Shown: positions 16,655-26,126 of the stretch, one piece after another | How positions within the stretch are numbered: the first letter of the stretch is position 1 | How the letters are laid out: each line of letters opens with the position of its first letter | Source: DASZMJ01 sp035551935 | GTDB taxonomy: Bacteria > Planctomycetota > Planctomycetia > Isosphaerales > Isosphaeraceae | DNA length: 36,372 nucleotides | Direction of reading: 5' to 3' | Assembly (NCBI GenBank): GCA_035551935.1 | Contig: DASZMJ010000687.1 | Span: forward strand, 1-36,372 | Notes under the pieces: generated by a model | What the model saw: the letters and a program-made list of their open reading frames with translations, nothing else | Told to the model about the DNA's origin: nothing | The model's database searches: none | Program-made: the position numbers and the translations under genes

Positions 16655-17056
16655 TCACTCGGTCGAGTCGGCCTGGGCCGCGGGAGTGCCCCGCAGGCCC
16701 TTGGAGGCCCCTTCGACGGGTCCATTGCCTTCTTCATCGGCATCTTCGGCCTCGTCCAACAGGGGAAGATTTTCCGGATTCATCTTCCGGACCAATTCCT
16801 CCATTTCCTTGCCCGGCTTGAAGGTCACCACGTTCTTGGCCGGTACCGAGACCTTGGCGCCGGTCCGGGGGTTGCGCGCCTTGCGGGGAGCCCGCTGCTT
16901 GACCTCGAAGACGCCGAAGTTGCGCAGCTCGATCCGGCCTTCGGAGACCAGCGTCTCGATGATCGCGTCGAGGGTCCGCTGCACGATGTCCTTGGTCTTG
17001 AGTTGCGTCAGGCCGATTTCCTCGGAAATCCTCTTGACGATCTCTTTCTTGGTCAC
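16655..17056 (-). CDS. hup: HU-family DNA-binding protein with acidic C-terminal tail
   Basis: A 133-residue histone-like protein. The first 90 residues are a complete HU/IHF fold: TKKEIVKRISEEIG, the dimer helices, then the DNA-binding arm RNPRTGAKVSVPAKN and FKPGKEM. The last 40 residues (NLPLLDEAEDADEEG onward) form an acidic, Gly/Ala-rich tail that ordinary HU lacks. The start is a GTG at 17056, preceded by AGGAG nine bases upstream and by the strongest promoter in the window. An ATG-based longer reading (to 17278) is rejected: it would cross this promoter. HU bends and compacts DNA; the tail may modulate binding. Confidence 0.9.
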   Translation of the reverse strand: MTKKEIVKRISEEIGLTQLKTKDIVQRTLDAIIETLVSEGRIELRNFGVFEVKQRAPRKARNPRTGAKVSVPAKNVVTFKPGKEMEELVRKMNPENLPLLDEAEDADEEGNGPVEGASKGLRGTPAAQADSTE

Positions 17057-17108
17057 GATGGCGGTCTCCTGGAGGCGAGAGCCGTCGGGTGCCGTCGGCG
17101 TAGGCTGA

Positions 17109-17137
17109 AGTGTATTGCTGGTATGGAGTAGTGTCAA
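17109..17137 (-). promoter_or_regulatory. near-consensus sigma-70 promoter for the HU gene
   Basis: On the minus strand TTGACA (17132-17137) is exactly 17 bases from TACACT (17109-17114). The -35 is a perfect match and the -10 matches at four of six positions. The transcript would have a leader of about 45 bases before the GTG at 17056. Confidence 0.75.
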
Positions 17138-17261
17138 GGACAAACTCCAACTTCCGCCCCCGACCCGCCGCGGACGTGGTCCGATCGCTGGGCGCGGCGG
17201 TAATCGCGTAAGATCCTGGGTGTCCGGGGATTCGTTCGCCGCAAGCCTTCGAGGACGATCG

Positions 17262-17756
17262 ATGGAGCCGACCACCACGCCGCCGATCTCGCCGCTGGGT
17301 CAGGCCCTGGGCCGCTTGCCCAGCGGCCTCTTCATCTTCACGAGCCGGCACCACGACCGCGCCGGCGGGCTGCTGGCCAGCTGGGTCCAGCAGGCGGGCT
17401 TCGACCCGCCGATGCTGACGGTCGCCCTGCGCCACGACCGCCCGTTGACCGCCTGGGTGGCCGAATCCGGGGCGTTCGCCCTGAGCCAGTTGGCCGACGG
17501 CCAGAAGCACCTGATCCGCCATTTCGCCCGCGGCTTCCGGCCCGACGACGACCCCTTCGCGGGGCTCGCCGTCCGCGACGACGCCCGTGGCGGGCCCGTC
17601 CTGGCCGAGGCCCTGGCCTTCCTCGACCTCGAAGTCGCCGGCGCCCTCGACGGCGGCGACCACCGGATCGTCCTGGCCCGCGTCGTTGGCGGCGCGGTCT
17701 TCGCGCCGGACGCCGAGCCGATGGTCCACGTCCGCCGCAACGGCTTCCACTACTGA
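17262..17756 (+). CDS. flavin-reductase-like (FMN-binding split-barrel) protein
   Basis: A 164-residue protein of the flavin reductase-like domain family (NAD(P)H:flavin oxidoreductase, DIM6/NTAB type). LGQALGRLPSGLFIFTSR, GLLASWVQQAGFDPPML and GAFALSQLADGQK follow the split-barrel order in which FMN lies between strands near the SW(V/T)xQ motif. A partner oxygenase or diflavin protein is not visible nearby, so it may be a stand-alone NADH-FMN reductase or part of a diflavin system. Start at 17262 is taken because GAGGA lies about eight bases upstream and the longer reading to 17115 would enter the divergent HU promoter. Confidence 0.82.
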   Translation: MEPTTTPPISPLGQALGRLPSGLFIFTSRHHDRAGGLLASWVQQAGFDPPMLTVALRHDRPLTAWVAESGAFALSQLADGQKHLIRHFARGFRPDDDPFAGLAVRDDARGGPVLAEALAFLDLEVAGALDGGDHRIVLARVVGGAVFAPDAEPMVHVRRNGFHY

Positions 17757-17759
17757 AAA

Positions 17760-17796
17760 CGACCCCGCCCGCGGGCGGGCACCGCGGGCGGGGTCG
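17760..17796. terminator. 15-bp GC-rich hairpin between convergent genes
   Basis: Arms 17760-17774 and 17782-17796 are perfect reverse complements, with a 7-base loop. The hairpin starts three bases after the flavin-reductase stop and lies 39 bases from the stop of the SCP-domain gene on the other strand. AAAA precedes it, giving a T-run for transcripts from the minus strand. It most likely ends both transcripts. Confidence 0.72.
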
Positions 17797-17835
17797 CATC
17801 GCGACGAGACAGCGGCGGCAATGCTTCGGGGTGCG

Positions 17836-18978
17836 TCAGACCGACCACGACTGCCACTGCCAGTTCACCCCCGGCAGGACGCCACCCACCGACGGCGAGC
17901 CCTGCGAGGTCGGCGCCGTGACCTGGGGCTGAATCTGCGGGGCTTGCTGGGCCTGCTGGACCGGCTGCGCCTGCTGGACCGGCGGAGTTTGCTGGACCGG
18001 CGGGGCCTGCTGGACGGGCGCGGCCTTGGGCTGGGGTTGGGGTTGCGGCTGGCTGGGGGGCTGGGTCGTGGGCTGACCGTTGTGCTCGACGACGTTCAGC
18101 TCGACGTTGTTGTTGCCGAGCGTCACCTGCTGGTTCAGGAGAGTCTGGCCATTCTCGACGGCCGTGACGTTGTAGGTGCCGGGGGCGAGCTGCAACTGGT
18201 AGCCGCCCGAGGCCCAGGTCTGGACCGCCTGCGACTGCCCGTTCTGGGCGTTGACCGCGGTAACGGTCACGTCGCCGAGCCCTTCGCCGGGATCGAAGAA
18301 GTTGTTGTTGTTCTTGTCGTTGTAGGCGATGCCAAGCAGGTAGGGGTTCGAGCCGTTCTGGGCGCCGAAGTCCTGGGTGATGACGTTGGGGCCGAGGCCG
18401 TTGTTGTTGGAGCTGACGATGCCGATGCCGACCTCGCGGTAGGACGGCTGCGAGGCGTCGGGCTGGAGGATGTTGCGCCGGTGGCCCTGGTCGGGGACGC
18501 CCCAGTCGATCAGGAAGGCCTGCATCGCCTGGTCGACCGACTGCGAGTAGGCGTAGGCGTTCTCGCCGTCGACCAGGCGATTGGTGTAGCCGGCGCCGTC
18601 GAGGCGCTGGTCGAGGCTCGTGCCGCCGGGGCCGGAGTGGGTCTGGGTGCCGGTGTCGGCCTGGTACTGGCTCTGACCCTGGGCGGTCTGGGCGAGGGTG
18701 TCGCTCCAGGCCAAGGGGGGCCGGGCGGGGGTCGAGGCGATCTGCTGCTGGACCTGGCTCAGGTTCACGTTGTAGTAGTTCGCGGTGGCCTGCTCGTTGG
18801 CGTCGAGGTTCGAGACGGCCCAGTCGGCGGCGGCGGCGGGGTTCTGGCGGGCCCAGTTGAGGCGCTCGAGCATGTAGAGCTGATCGGCCGTCGGGCCCCC
18901 GGCGGCTGACAGGACTTGCCGGCCTTCGAGGCATTCGAGGCGGGGCGACCGCCGCGTCTGGGTCCGGGTCCGAGCCAT
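17836..18978 (-). CDS. secreted SCP/CAP-domain protein with PVQQ-repeat tail
   Basis: A 380-residue protein with an LExLExR-type leader (RRSPRLECLEGRQVLS). A CAP/SCP domain follows (about 30-200): LYMLERLNWARQNPAA, HSGPGG, GENAYAY and HRRNIL fit the conserved His/Glu sites of the CAP cavity. Next is a Carboxypeptidase-regulatory/SdrD_B-like beta domain with a possible Ca-binding loop NDKNNNNFFDPGEG. The tail (about 305-350) repeats Pro-Val-Gln-Gln blocks. It ends LPGVNWQWQSWSV. No classical signal peptide is seen; export by the leader is an inference. The start has GGAGG eight to twelve bases upstream. It is convergent with the flavin-reductase gene. Confidence 0.86.
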   Translation of the reverse strand: MARTRTQTRRSPRLECLEGRQVLSAAGGPTADQLYMLERLNWARQNPAAAADWAVSNLDANEQATANYYNVNLSQVQQQIASTPARPPLAWSDTLAQTAQGQSQYQADTGTQTHSGPGGTSLDQRLDGAGYTNRLVDGENAYAYSQSVDQAMQAFLIDWGVPDQGHRRNILQPDASQPSYREVGIGIVSSNNNGLGPNVITQDFGAQNGSNPYLLGIAYNDKNNNNFFDPGEGLGDVTVTAVNAQNGQSQAVQTWASGGYQLQLAPGTYNVTAVENGQTLLNQQVTLGNNNVELNVVEHNGQPTTQPPSQPQPQPQPKAAPVQQAPPVQQTPPVQQAQPVQQAQQAPQIQPQVTAPTSQGSPSVGGVLPGVNWQWQSWSV

Positions 18979-19550
18979 GTCCGGAAACCTCCGTGATTAT
19001 CCGTCAACGCCGGATCGGCGTTCGTGTCCTTGCGCCGGCCACCCTGACTGGCGAAGGGTCTGTCGTCCGCGGGCCTGGACCGACTTCAGTTGTTTTTTCC
19101 GGGGCGAGGAGGGCCGTTGCCGGTAGGGCGTCGCGAAGAAACGCAAGCCGCGTGCCAGTCGCGTGACGGGCCGCGAATCGGGCCGGCGGACCGCTCGCAA
19201 GTCCTTGGGAACGGGGGGCATGGGCCGCGATCAGGAGAAGTCGACCGGCCACCGGTCGAAGGGTCGTCGGGGAATTGGGCTTGACGGAACGTCGAAGGGT
19301 CCCGTGGCGATCTTACAAAACCGAACTCCTTACACGCCGTCGGGGCCGCGATCGCGTCCCGGAAGTTTCGTTGAAGATTCCGGTTGTGTCGTCCGAAGCG
19401 GCCGGCCCGACGGCGCGGGGGTTGCGGTGGTCGGGGCATTGGGGGGCTTGCGGCCCCGCGCCGGCTCGGGATAGGCTTGGGGCCCGATCCCGACGGGCGT
19501 TCCCACGTCCGCCGGCCACTCCTTTTCAACGTTCGGGAGAACGACGAACT
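18979..19550. other. 572-bp gap without a supported gene
   Basis: The gap lies between the divergent SCP-domain and phosphoglucomutase genes. Short open frames here are Arg-rich and have no ribosome sites of note. A 7-bp inverted repeat (19006-19022, AACGCCG GAT CGGCGTT) sits in the leader of the SCP-domain gene. TTGACG at 19281-19286 has no good -10 at usual spacing. I see no other structure. Confidence 0.6.
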
Positions 19551-21386
19551 ATGCCGGCGGAGGATCGACTGGAGCAGGTCGCGCGGGCCGAGGCCGCGGG
19601 GCAGCTCTCGGCAACGGCGGCGGCGAACATCCGCCGCTGGCTGACCGAGGCGCCGTTCGCCTCGTACCGCCAGCGGCTGGCCGAGGACATCGACGCCGGC
19701 CGCTGGAAGGCGCTCGACGACGCCTTCTATGCGGTCCTCGAGTTCGGCACCGGCGGCCGTCGTGGCCGGATGTACCCCGTGGGGACGAACGTCCTGAACG
19801 ACCGGACCATCGGCGAGAGCGCCCGCGGCCTGGCCGACTACATCCTGAGCAAGAAGGGGGCCGACGAGCCCCGCTCCTGCGTCATCGCCCGCGACACGCG
19901 GCACAACTCGCCCGAGTTCGCCGAGCGCTGCGCCCGGGTGCTGGCGGGGGCCGGGTTCCAGGTCTTCCTCTTCCCCGAGCCGCGGTCGACCCCCCTGCTC
20001 TCCTTCGCGGTCCGGCACCTGGAATGCGACGCGGGGATCATGATCACCGCGTCGCACAACCCGCCGTCGGACAACGGCTTCAAGTGCTACGCGCCGACCG
20101 GCGGCCAGATCGTGCCGCCCGACGACGCCGGCATCATCGCCTGCGTCAAGGCGGCCTCCGACCGCGAGATCCCCGAGAAGTCCTTCGCCGCCGGGCTCGA
20201 CGACGGCACGATCGTCCTGGTGGGCAAGGAGGTCGACGACGACTACATCGCCGCCGTCGTCGCCCAGGCGGTCGCCTCGGCGCGCGACCTGTCGATCGTC
20301 TACACGCCACTGCATGGCGTCGGCGAGTCGAACGTCGTCGCCGCGCTCCGCGCCGCCGGCTTCGAGAAGGTCAACGTCCTCGCCTCCCAGCGCAACCCCG
20401 ACCCCGACTTCTCGAACGTCCCCGGCCACGTCTCCAACCCCGAAATCCCCAAGACCCTCGACGCCTCTATCGCCGAGGCCAAGGCCAACGGCGCCGACCT
20501 CGTGCTCGCCAGCGACCCCGACGCCGATCGCATCGGCGTCGGCCTGCCCGTCACCGGCGACCCGAAGGGAGACTGGACCACCCTCGACGGCAACCAGATC
20601 GGCGCGCTGCTGGCCGCGTTCGTCCTGGAACAGTCGAAGGCGCGGGGGACGCTCAAGGGGGACCACTACCTCGTGACCACGCTCGTCACGACCCGGATGG
20701 CCCGCGCGCTGGCCGAGCGGTATGGGGTCCGCACGGAGGACGACCTGCTCGTCGGCTTCAAGTGGATCGGCGTCCGCATCGACGAGGCCGGGCCCGAGGG
20801 CTTCCTGCTCGGCTTCGAGGAGTCGCACGGTTATCTCAAGGGGACCTATGCCCGCGACAAGGACGCCGCGGTCGCCTCGCTCATATTCGCCGAACTCGCC
20901 GCCGAGATGAAGGCACGAGGCCAGACCGTCCTCGAATACCTCGACGATCTCTACCTGACCGTCGGCCACTACGGCGAGCGGCTCATCAACAAGACGATGG
21001 AGGGTCGAGAAGGGGCCGCTCAGATCCAGCGGCTGATGTCCTCGTTCCGCAATTCACCCCCGAAGACGATCGCCGGACTGGCCGTTACCGAGGTCTATGA
21101 CTACAAGACCCACGAGATCCGCTCCCTGACCGGCGGCCCGTCGAAGCCGCTCCCCCAGCCCTCGGGAGACCTCCTAATCTTCCACCTCGACGCCCCCGGC
21201 GTCCGCTTCGCGGCCCGGCCCTCCGGCACCGAGCCGAAGATCAAGTTCTACCTCTTCGCCCGTACCCCCACCGACGGCGTCTCCGGCCGCGCCGCGCTGG
21301 CCGGCATCAAGGAAGAGACGTCCCGCCGGCTTGACCGGATGACGAGCGACCTCGAAGAATACGTGAAGGGAGCCACCGGCGGCTGA
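19551..21386 (+). CDS. phosphoglucomutase/phosphomannomutase family enzyme
   Basis: A 611-residue alpha-D-phosphohexomutase that interconverts hexose 1- and 6-phosphates and so supplies precursors for glycogen or envelope sugars. The active-site serine lies in TASHNPPSDNG (Ser168). The metal-binding loop is DPDADRIG (from Asp322), the sugar-binding loop is GFEESHGY and the phosphate-binding loop is RPSGTEPK (556-563). All four domains are complete. The length matches the PgcA/PGM2 branch (about 580) with a modest N-terminal addition. GGGAGA lies ten bases before the ATG. The frame is open upstream to 19275, but no ribosome site supports that start. Confidence 0.92.
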   Translation: MPAEDRLEQVARAEAAGQLSATAAANIRRWLTEAPFASYRQRLAEDIDAGRWKALDDAFYAVLEFGTGGRRGRMYPVGTNVLNDRTIGESARGLADYILSKKGADEPRSCVIARDTRHNSPEFAERCARVLAGAGFQVFLFPEPRSTPLLSFAVRHLECDAGIMITASHNPPSDNGFKCYAPTGGQIVPPDDAGIIACVKAASDREIPEKSFAAGLDDGTIVLVGKEVDDDYIAAVVAQAVASARDLSIVYTPLHGVGESNVVAALRAAGFEKVNVLASQRNPDPDFSNVPGHVSNPEIPKTLDASIAEAKANGADLVLASDPDADRIGVGLPVTGDPKGDWTTLDGNQIGALLAAFVLEQSKARGTLKGDHYLVTTLVTTRMARALAERYGVRTEDDLLVGFKWIGVRIDEAGPEGFLLGFEESHGYLKGTYARDKDAAVASLIFAELAAEMKARGQTVLEYLDDLYLTVGHYGERLINKTMEGREGAAQIQRLMSSFRNSPPKTIAGLAVTEVYDYKTHEIRSLTGGPSKPLPQPSGDLLIFHLDAPGVRFAARPSGTEPKIKFYLFARTPTDGVSGRAALAGIKEETSRRLDRMTSDLEEYVKGATGG

Positions 21387-21412
21387 CCGTCGTCAAGGAG
21401 AAGGATTCAACA

Positions 21413-22036
21413 ATGCCCTTCACATCCTATACCTCCCACGACGTGGCCCGCGCGCACAACATCCACTGCCGCCGCGAGTCGTTCGTCGCCCCGATCCCGG
21501 CCCGCCTCTCGGACTCGTTCCGCGAGGAACTCGCGTTCACGATGAGCGAGGTCCCGTTCGATCGCTCCGAGGCCGCCGCCTGCGAGACCTTGAGCTACCC
21601 CATGCTCCGGGAGGTCTGGAAACCCTACCACGAGTCGCTGACCCTTTGGAGCCACATGCCGATCCGCTTCGACGACGATCTCAGCGGGGTGCCCGACTAC
21701 CTCGTGGCCCGGCGATCGCCCCTCTGGGCGATCGTCTTCGACGGGCCCTATCTCTGGATGATCATCGAGGCCAAGAAGGACGACTTCGAACGCGGCTGGG
21801 GGCAGTGCCTCGCCGCGATGCTCGTCGCCCAGCGACTGACGGATCATGCCGACCGGTCGATCTACGGCATCACGACGAACGGCTTTTCGTGGCAGTTCGG
21901 CCGACTGCTGGTCGACGCGTTCGTCAAGGACTTGCAAACGATCGACATCCACGACGCCGATCGGCTCGCGGCCACGATCAACTCCCTCATGGCGGCCTGC
22001 CGCGACGAGGCCGCCAAGGAGACCGTCGCGGCCTGA
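21413..22036 (+). CDS. PD-(D/E)XK-fold nuclease-like protein, function unknown
   Basis: A 207-residue protein. The centre fits a PD-(D/E)XK core: VPDYLV (Asp95), MIIEAKKDD (Glu119, Lys121), then a helix with Gln131 in GWGQCLAAML. This is the arrangement of the N-terminal nuclease domain of type I restriction HsdR and of many small unassigned proteins. No helicase, methylase or specificity subunit is near, so a restriction role is not supported. It begins 26 bases after the phosphoglucomutase stop with GGAGAAGGA upstream, and may be cotranscribed with it. DNA cleavage is inferred from the motif only. Confidence 0.7.
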   Translation: MPFTSYTSHDVARAHNIHCRRESFVAPIPARLSDSFREELAFTMSEVPFDRSEAAACETLSYPMLREVWKPYHESLTLWSHMPIRFDDDLSGVPDYLVARRSPLWAIVFDGPYLWMIIEAKKDDFERGWGQCLAAMLVAQRLTDHADRSIYGITTNGFSWQFGRLLVDAFVKDLQTIDIHDADRLAATINSLMAACRDEAAKETVAA

Positions 22037-22089
22037 TCTCACGGCACTCCTCGCAGCCTAGCCGCCCGCCCAACATCGAGGCTTGACCG

Positions 22090-23427
22090 ATGGCCGACAC
22101 ACCCGCGACGACGACGGCGGCCGGGCCCGCCGAGAAGGTCCGGGGCTTCCCGACGGGCCCCGGCGTCTACCTGTTCAAGGACGCGCAGGGGCGGGTCATC
22201 TACGTCGGCAAGGCGAAGAACCTCCGCGCCCGAGCCGGCTCGTACTTCCAGAAGACCGCGGCCGACGACCCGCGCATCCGCGACTGGATCGGCGAGGTCG
22301 TCGACGCCGACTTCCTCGCCGCCGAGAGCGAGGTCGACGCCCTCCTCATGGAGGCGCGGCTGATCAAGGACATCCAGCCGAAGCACAACGCCGACCTCAA
22401 GGACGACAAGTCCTTCCCCTACCTCCAGATCACCACCAACGAGGACTTCCCCCGCGTCAACTTCACCCGCGAGCCCGAGACCAGCGGCGTGAAGCTCTAC
22501 GGCCCGTTCCCCAGGGCCAAGAGCCTCCGGGGCGCTATCCAGATCCTCCAGAAGATCTTCAAGTTCCGCACCTGCTCGCTCGACATCCACGAGGACGACC
22601 CCCGCTGGCGCTGGTTCCGCCCCTGCCTCCTGCACTCGATCGAGCAGTGCACCGCCCCCTGCAACCTGCGGATCGACCGCGAGGCCTACCGGCGCGACAT
22701 CCGCCGGCTCCGGCTCTTCCTCGACGGCAAGAAGGACGTCGTCCTCGCCGAGATGGAGGAGGAGATGAAGGCGGCGAGCAAGGAGTTGCAGTTCGAGAAG
22801 GCCGCGCGGCTGCGCGATGAGCTGAAGGCGCTGCGGAACCTCAACCTCCGCGGCGACCTGGCCAAGCACGCCCAGCCCGAGGTCTTCTACCAGGACCCGC
22901 GCAAGGGCCTCAAGGGGCTCAAGAAGGTGCTCGGCCTCGAGGCGTTGCCGAGGACGATCCACGGCGTCGACATCGCCCACCTCGGCGGCACCGAGACCGT
23001 CGGCTCGCTCGTCACGTTCATCGACGGCCTGCCGTTCAAGCCGGGCTATCGACGGTATCGGATCAAGAGCGTCGCGGGCGTGGACGACTACACCTCGATC
23101 CGCGAGGTCGTCAGCCGCCGGATCCAGGGGCTCCGCGAGCGCGACAAGCCGTTCCCGGACATCTTCCTGATCGACGGCGGCAAGGGGCAGCTCGGCGCGG
23201 CGCTCGACGCCTTCAAGGCCCTAGGCGAGACGCCGCCGACCTTGATCTCGCTGGCCAAGCAGGACGAGGAGATCTTCGTCCCCGGCCGCGCCGAGCCGAT
23301 CGTCCTGAGCCGGCGGTCGTTCGCCTTGCGGCTCTTGCAGTACGTCCGCGACGAGGCGCACCGCTTCGCGCAGCATTATCATCACATGCTGCGGCGGAAG
23401 AAGACGCTCGGCGACGAGGGGCCCTGA
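22090..23427 (+). CDS. uvrC: short UvrC-type excinuclease subunit
   Basis: A 445-residue UvrC homologue. The N-terminal GIY-YIG nuclease is complete (GVYLFKD, VIYVGKAKNLRAR, and the catalytic Glu region ALLMEARLIKDIQPKHN). A UVR motif lies near the middle (ELQFEKAARLRDELKAL). The RNase H-like second nuclease keeps GVDIAH, DDYTSIREV, LIDGGKGQLG and DEAHRFA, so its three Asp and the His are present. The protein then stops at RRKKTLGDEGP: the C-terminal tandem helix-hairpin-helix domain of E. coli UvrC (610 residues) is missing. It should incise around UvrB-bound damage; the missing DNA-binding domain may alter 5' incision. The four-Cys cluster (FRTC, RPCLLHSIEQCTAPC) is intact. Confidence 0.92.
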   Translation: MADTPATTTAAGPAEKVRGFPTGPGVYLFKDAQGRVIYVGKAKNLRARAGSYFQKTAADDPRIRDWIGEVVDADFLAAESEVDALLMEARLIKDIQPKHNADLKDDKSFPYLQITTNEDFPRVNFTREPETSGVKLYGPFPRAKSLRGAIQILQKIFKFRTCSLDIHEDDPRWRWFRPCLLHSIEQCTAPCNLRIDREAYRRDIRRLRLFLDGKKDVVLAEMEEEMKAASKELQFEKAARLRDELKALRNLNLRGDLAKHAQPEVFYQDPRKGLKGLKKVLGLEALPRTIHGVDIAHLGGTETVGSLVTFIDGLPFKPGYRRYRIKSVAGVDDYTSIREVVSRRIQGLRERDKPFPDIFLIDGGKGQLGAALDAFKALGETPPTLISLAKQDEEIFVPGRAEPIVLSRRSFALRLLQYVRDEAHRFAQHYHHMLRRKKTLGDEGP

Positions 23428-23561
23428 GCGGCTTCGGCTGGCCCGGAGGCCCTCCGCCGGGGTAAGATGACGCTCCTTCACGAATCCTTCGCGGGCCCGC
23501 CGGGGCCCCGCCGCGGCGTGGCGGCGGCGGCAACGGCCCGGAGGGGGGGAGGGGCTGTCGC

Positions 23562-24572
23562 ATGGAGAAGTCGCTCGTCGGGTACGCTTCGTCGAAGTCG
23601 ACAGACCCCTACGGCGAGCTGAAGCTGTTCGCCGGCTCGGCCTCGCGCGAGCTGGCCCACGCCATCGCCGCGCAGCTCGGGACCGAGGTGGCCCGCTCGG
23701 AGACGATCACCTTCAGCGAGGGGAACATCTTCGTCCGCGTCCTGGAGAACGTCCGCGGCCGCGACGTCTTCATCATCCAGGGGACCGAGTACCCCGTGAA
23801 CGACAACCTCGTCGAGCTGGCCTTCTGGATCGACGCCTTCAAGCGCGCCAGCGCCATGCAGGTCACGGCGGTCATCCCGTTCTTCTCCTACGCCAAGGGG
23901 GACAAGAAGGACGAGCCCCGCGTCTCGATCCGCGCCCGGGTCGTCGCCGACATGATCGAGGCCGCCGGCGCCGACCGCGTCCTGACGATGGACCTGCACA
24001 GCCCGCAGATCCAGGGGTTCTTCAAGATCCCGGTCGACCACCTGTACGCGATGCCGCTCCTGACCGAATACTTCAAGAAGAAGGCCATCCCCGACCTCGT
24101 CGTCGCCAGCCCCGACGTCGGCTTCAGCAAGCAGGCCAACCGCTTCGCGCAGGCGATGAAGGCGCCGCTGGTCATCGGCAACAAGATGCGACCCGAGCAC
24201 GACGAGCGCGCCGAGGTGCTCGACGTCATCGGCCACGTCGAGAACAAGAACGTCCTGATCGTCGACGACTTCACGATCTCCGGCGGCACCCTGATCGAGA
24301 TGGCCCGCGCCTGCAAGCTCCGCGGGGCCAGGGACATCTACGCCTGCGTGACGCACGGCGTGTTCTCCAAGGGGGCGGCGACGAAGCTCTCCCGGAGCCC
24401 GATCAAGGAGCTCGTCCTGACCGACACCATCGGCTACCGCGCCGAGCCCCTGGCCCCCTGCTGCAAGACCATCAGCGCCGCCCCGTTATTCGCGCGGGCG
24501 ATCGAGTCGATCCACCGCCGCGAGAGCGTCAGCCGCCTCTTCGACGCCGAGGACGACGCCGCGCCGCGTTGA
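23562..24572 (+). CDS. prs: ribose-phosphate pyrophosphokinase (PRPP synthetase)
   Basis: A 336-residue enzyme making 5-phosphoribosyl 1-pyrophosphate from ribose 5-phosphate and ATP, for nucleotide, His and Trp synthesis. Seen are KLFAGSASRELA, MDLHSPQIQGFF (His146 region) and the PRPP-binding loop VLIVDDFTISGGT (231-243). The catalytic flexible loop reads FFSYAKGDKKDEPRVSI, where most class I enzymes have YARQDRK. The pyrophosphate site and DNLVELA are conserved. A GGAGGGGGGAGG run precedes the ATG. The gene follows uvrC by 134 bases; the stop overlaps the candidate promoter of the AAA+ gene. Confidence 0.93.
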   Translation: MEKSLVGYASSKSTDPYGELKLFAGSASRELAHAIAAQLGTEVARSETITFSEGNIFVRVLENVRGRDVFIIQGTEYPVNDNLVELAFWIDAFKRASAMQVTAVIPFFSYAKGDKKDEPRVSIRARVVADMIEAAGADRVLTMDLHSPQIQGFFKIPVDHLYAMPLLTEYFKKKAIPDLVVASPDVGFSKQANRFAQAMKAPLVIGNKMRPEHDERAEVLDVIGHVENKNVLIVDDFTISGGTLIEMARACKLRGARDIYACVTHGVFSKGAATKLSRSPIKELVLTDTIGYRAEPLAPCCKTISAAPLFARAIESIHRRESVSRLFDAEDDAAPR

Positions 24573-24598
24573 CGGCGGCTTGACGGCCGGCTTAGCAT
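24569..24598 (+). promoter_or_regulatory. possible promoter for the AAA+/VWA pair
   Basis: TTGACG (24569-24574, overlapping the prs stop codon) is followed after 18 bases by TAGCAT (24593-24598). The -35 matches at five of six positions and the -10 at four. It would give a leader of about 75 bases. A second TTGACG starts at 24580. Confidence 0.35.
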
Positions 24599-24678
24599 AC
24601 AGGGGTAGGACTGCGCCCCCTCCCCGGCCGCGCAACGCCCAGCCGCCACGACGCGACACCCACGGAGTCCCCGACACG

Positions 24679-26106
<1,428 letters not shown>

Positions 26107-26126
26107 GGCGGGTCGCGAGTCGAACC

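Noticed and set aside
17940..18030. Short direct repeats that look like a CRISPR or satellite
   Set aside because: They are the codons of Pro-Val-Gln-Gln blocks within the SCP-domain protein, in frame and without spacer structure.
19163..19480. Short open frames between the SCP-domain and phosphoglucomutase genes
   Set aside because: Arg-rich and low-complexity, with no ribosome site and no codon pattern like the neighbours.
21413..22036. A restriction-modification system based on the PD-(D/E)XK-like protein
   Set aside because: No methylase, specificity subunit or helicase lies within the window.
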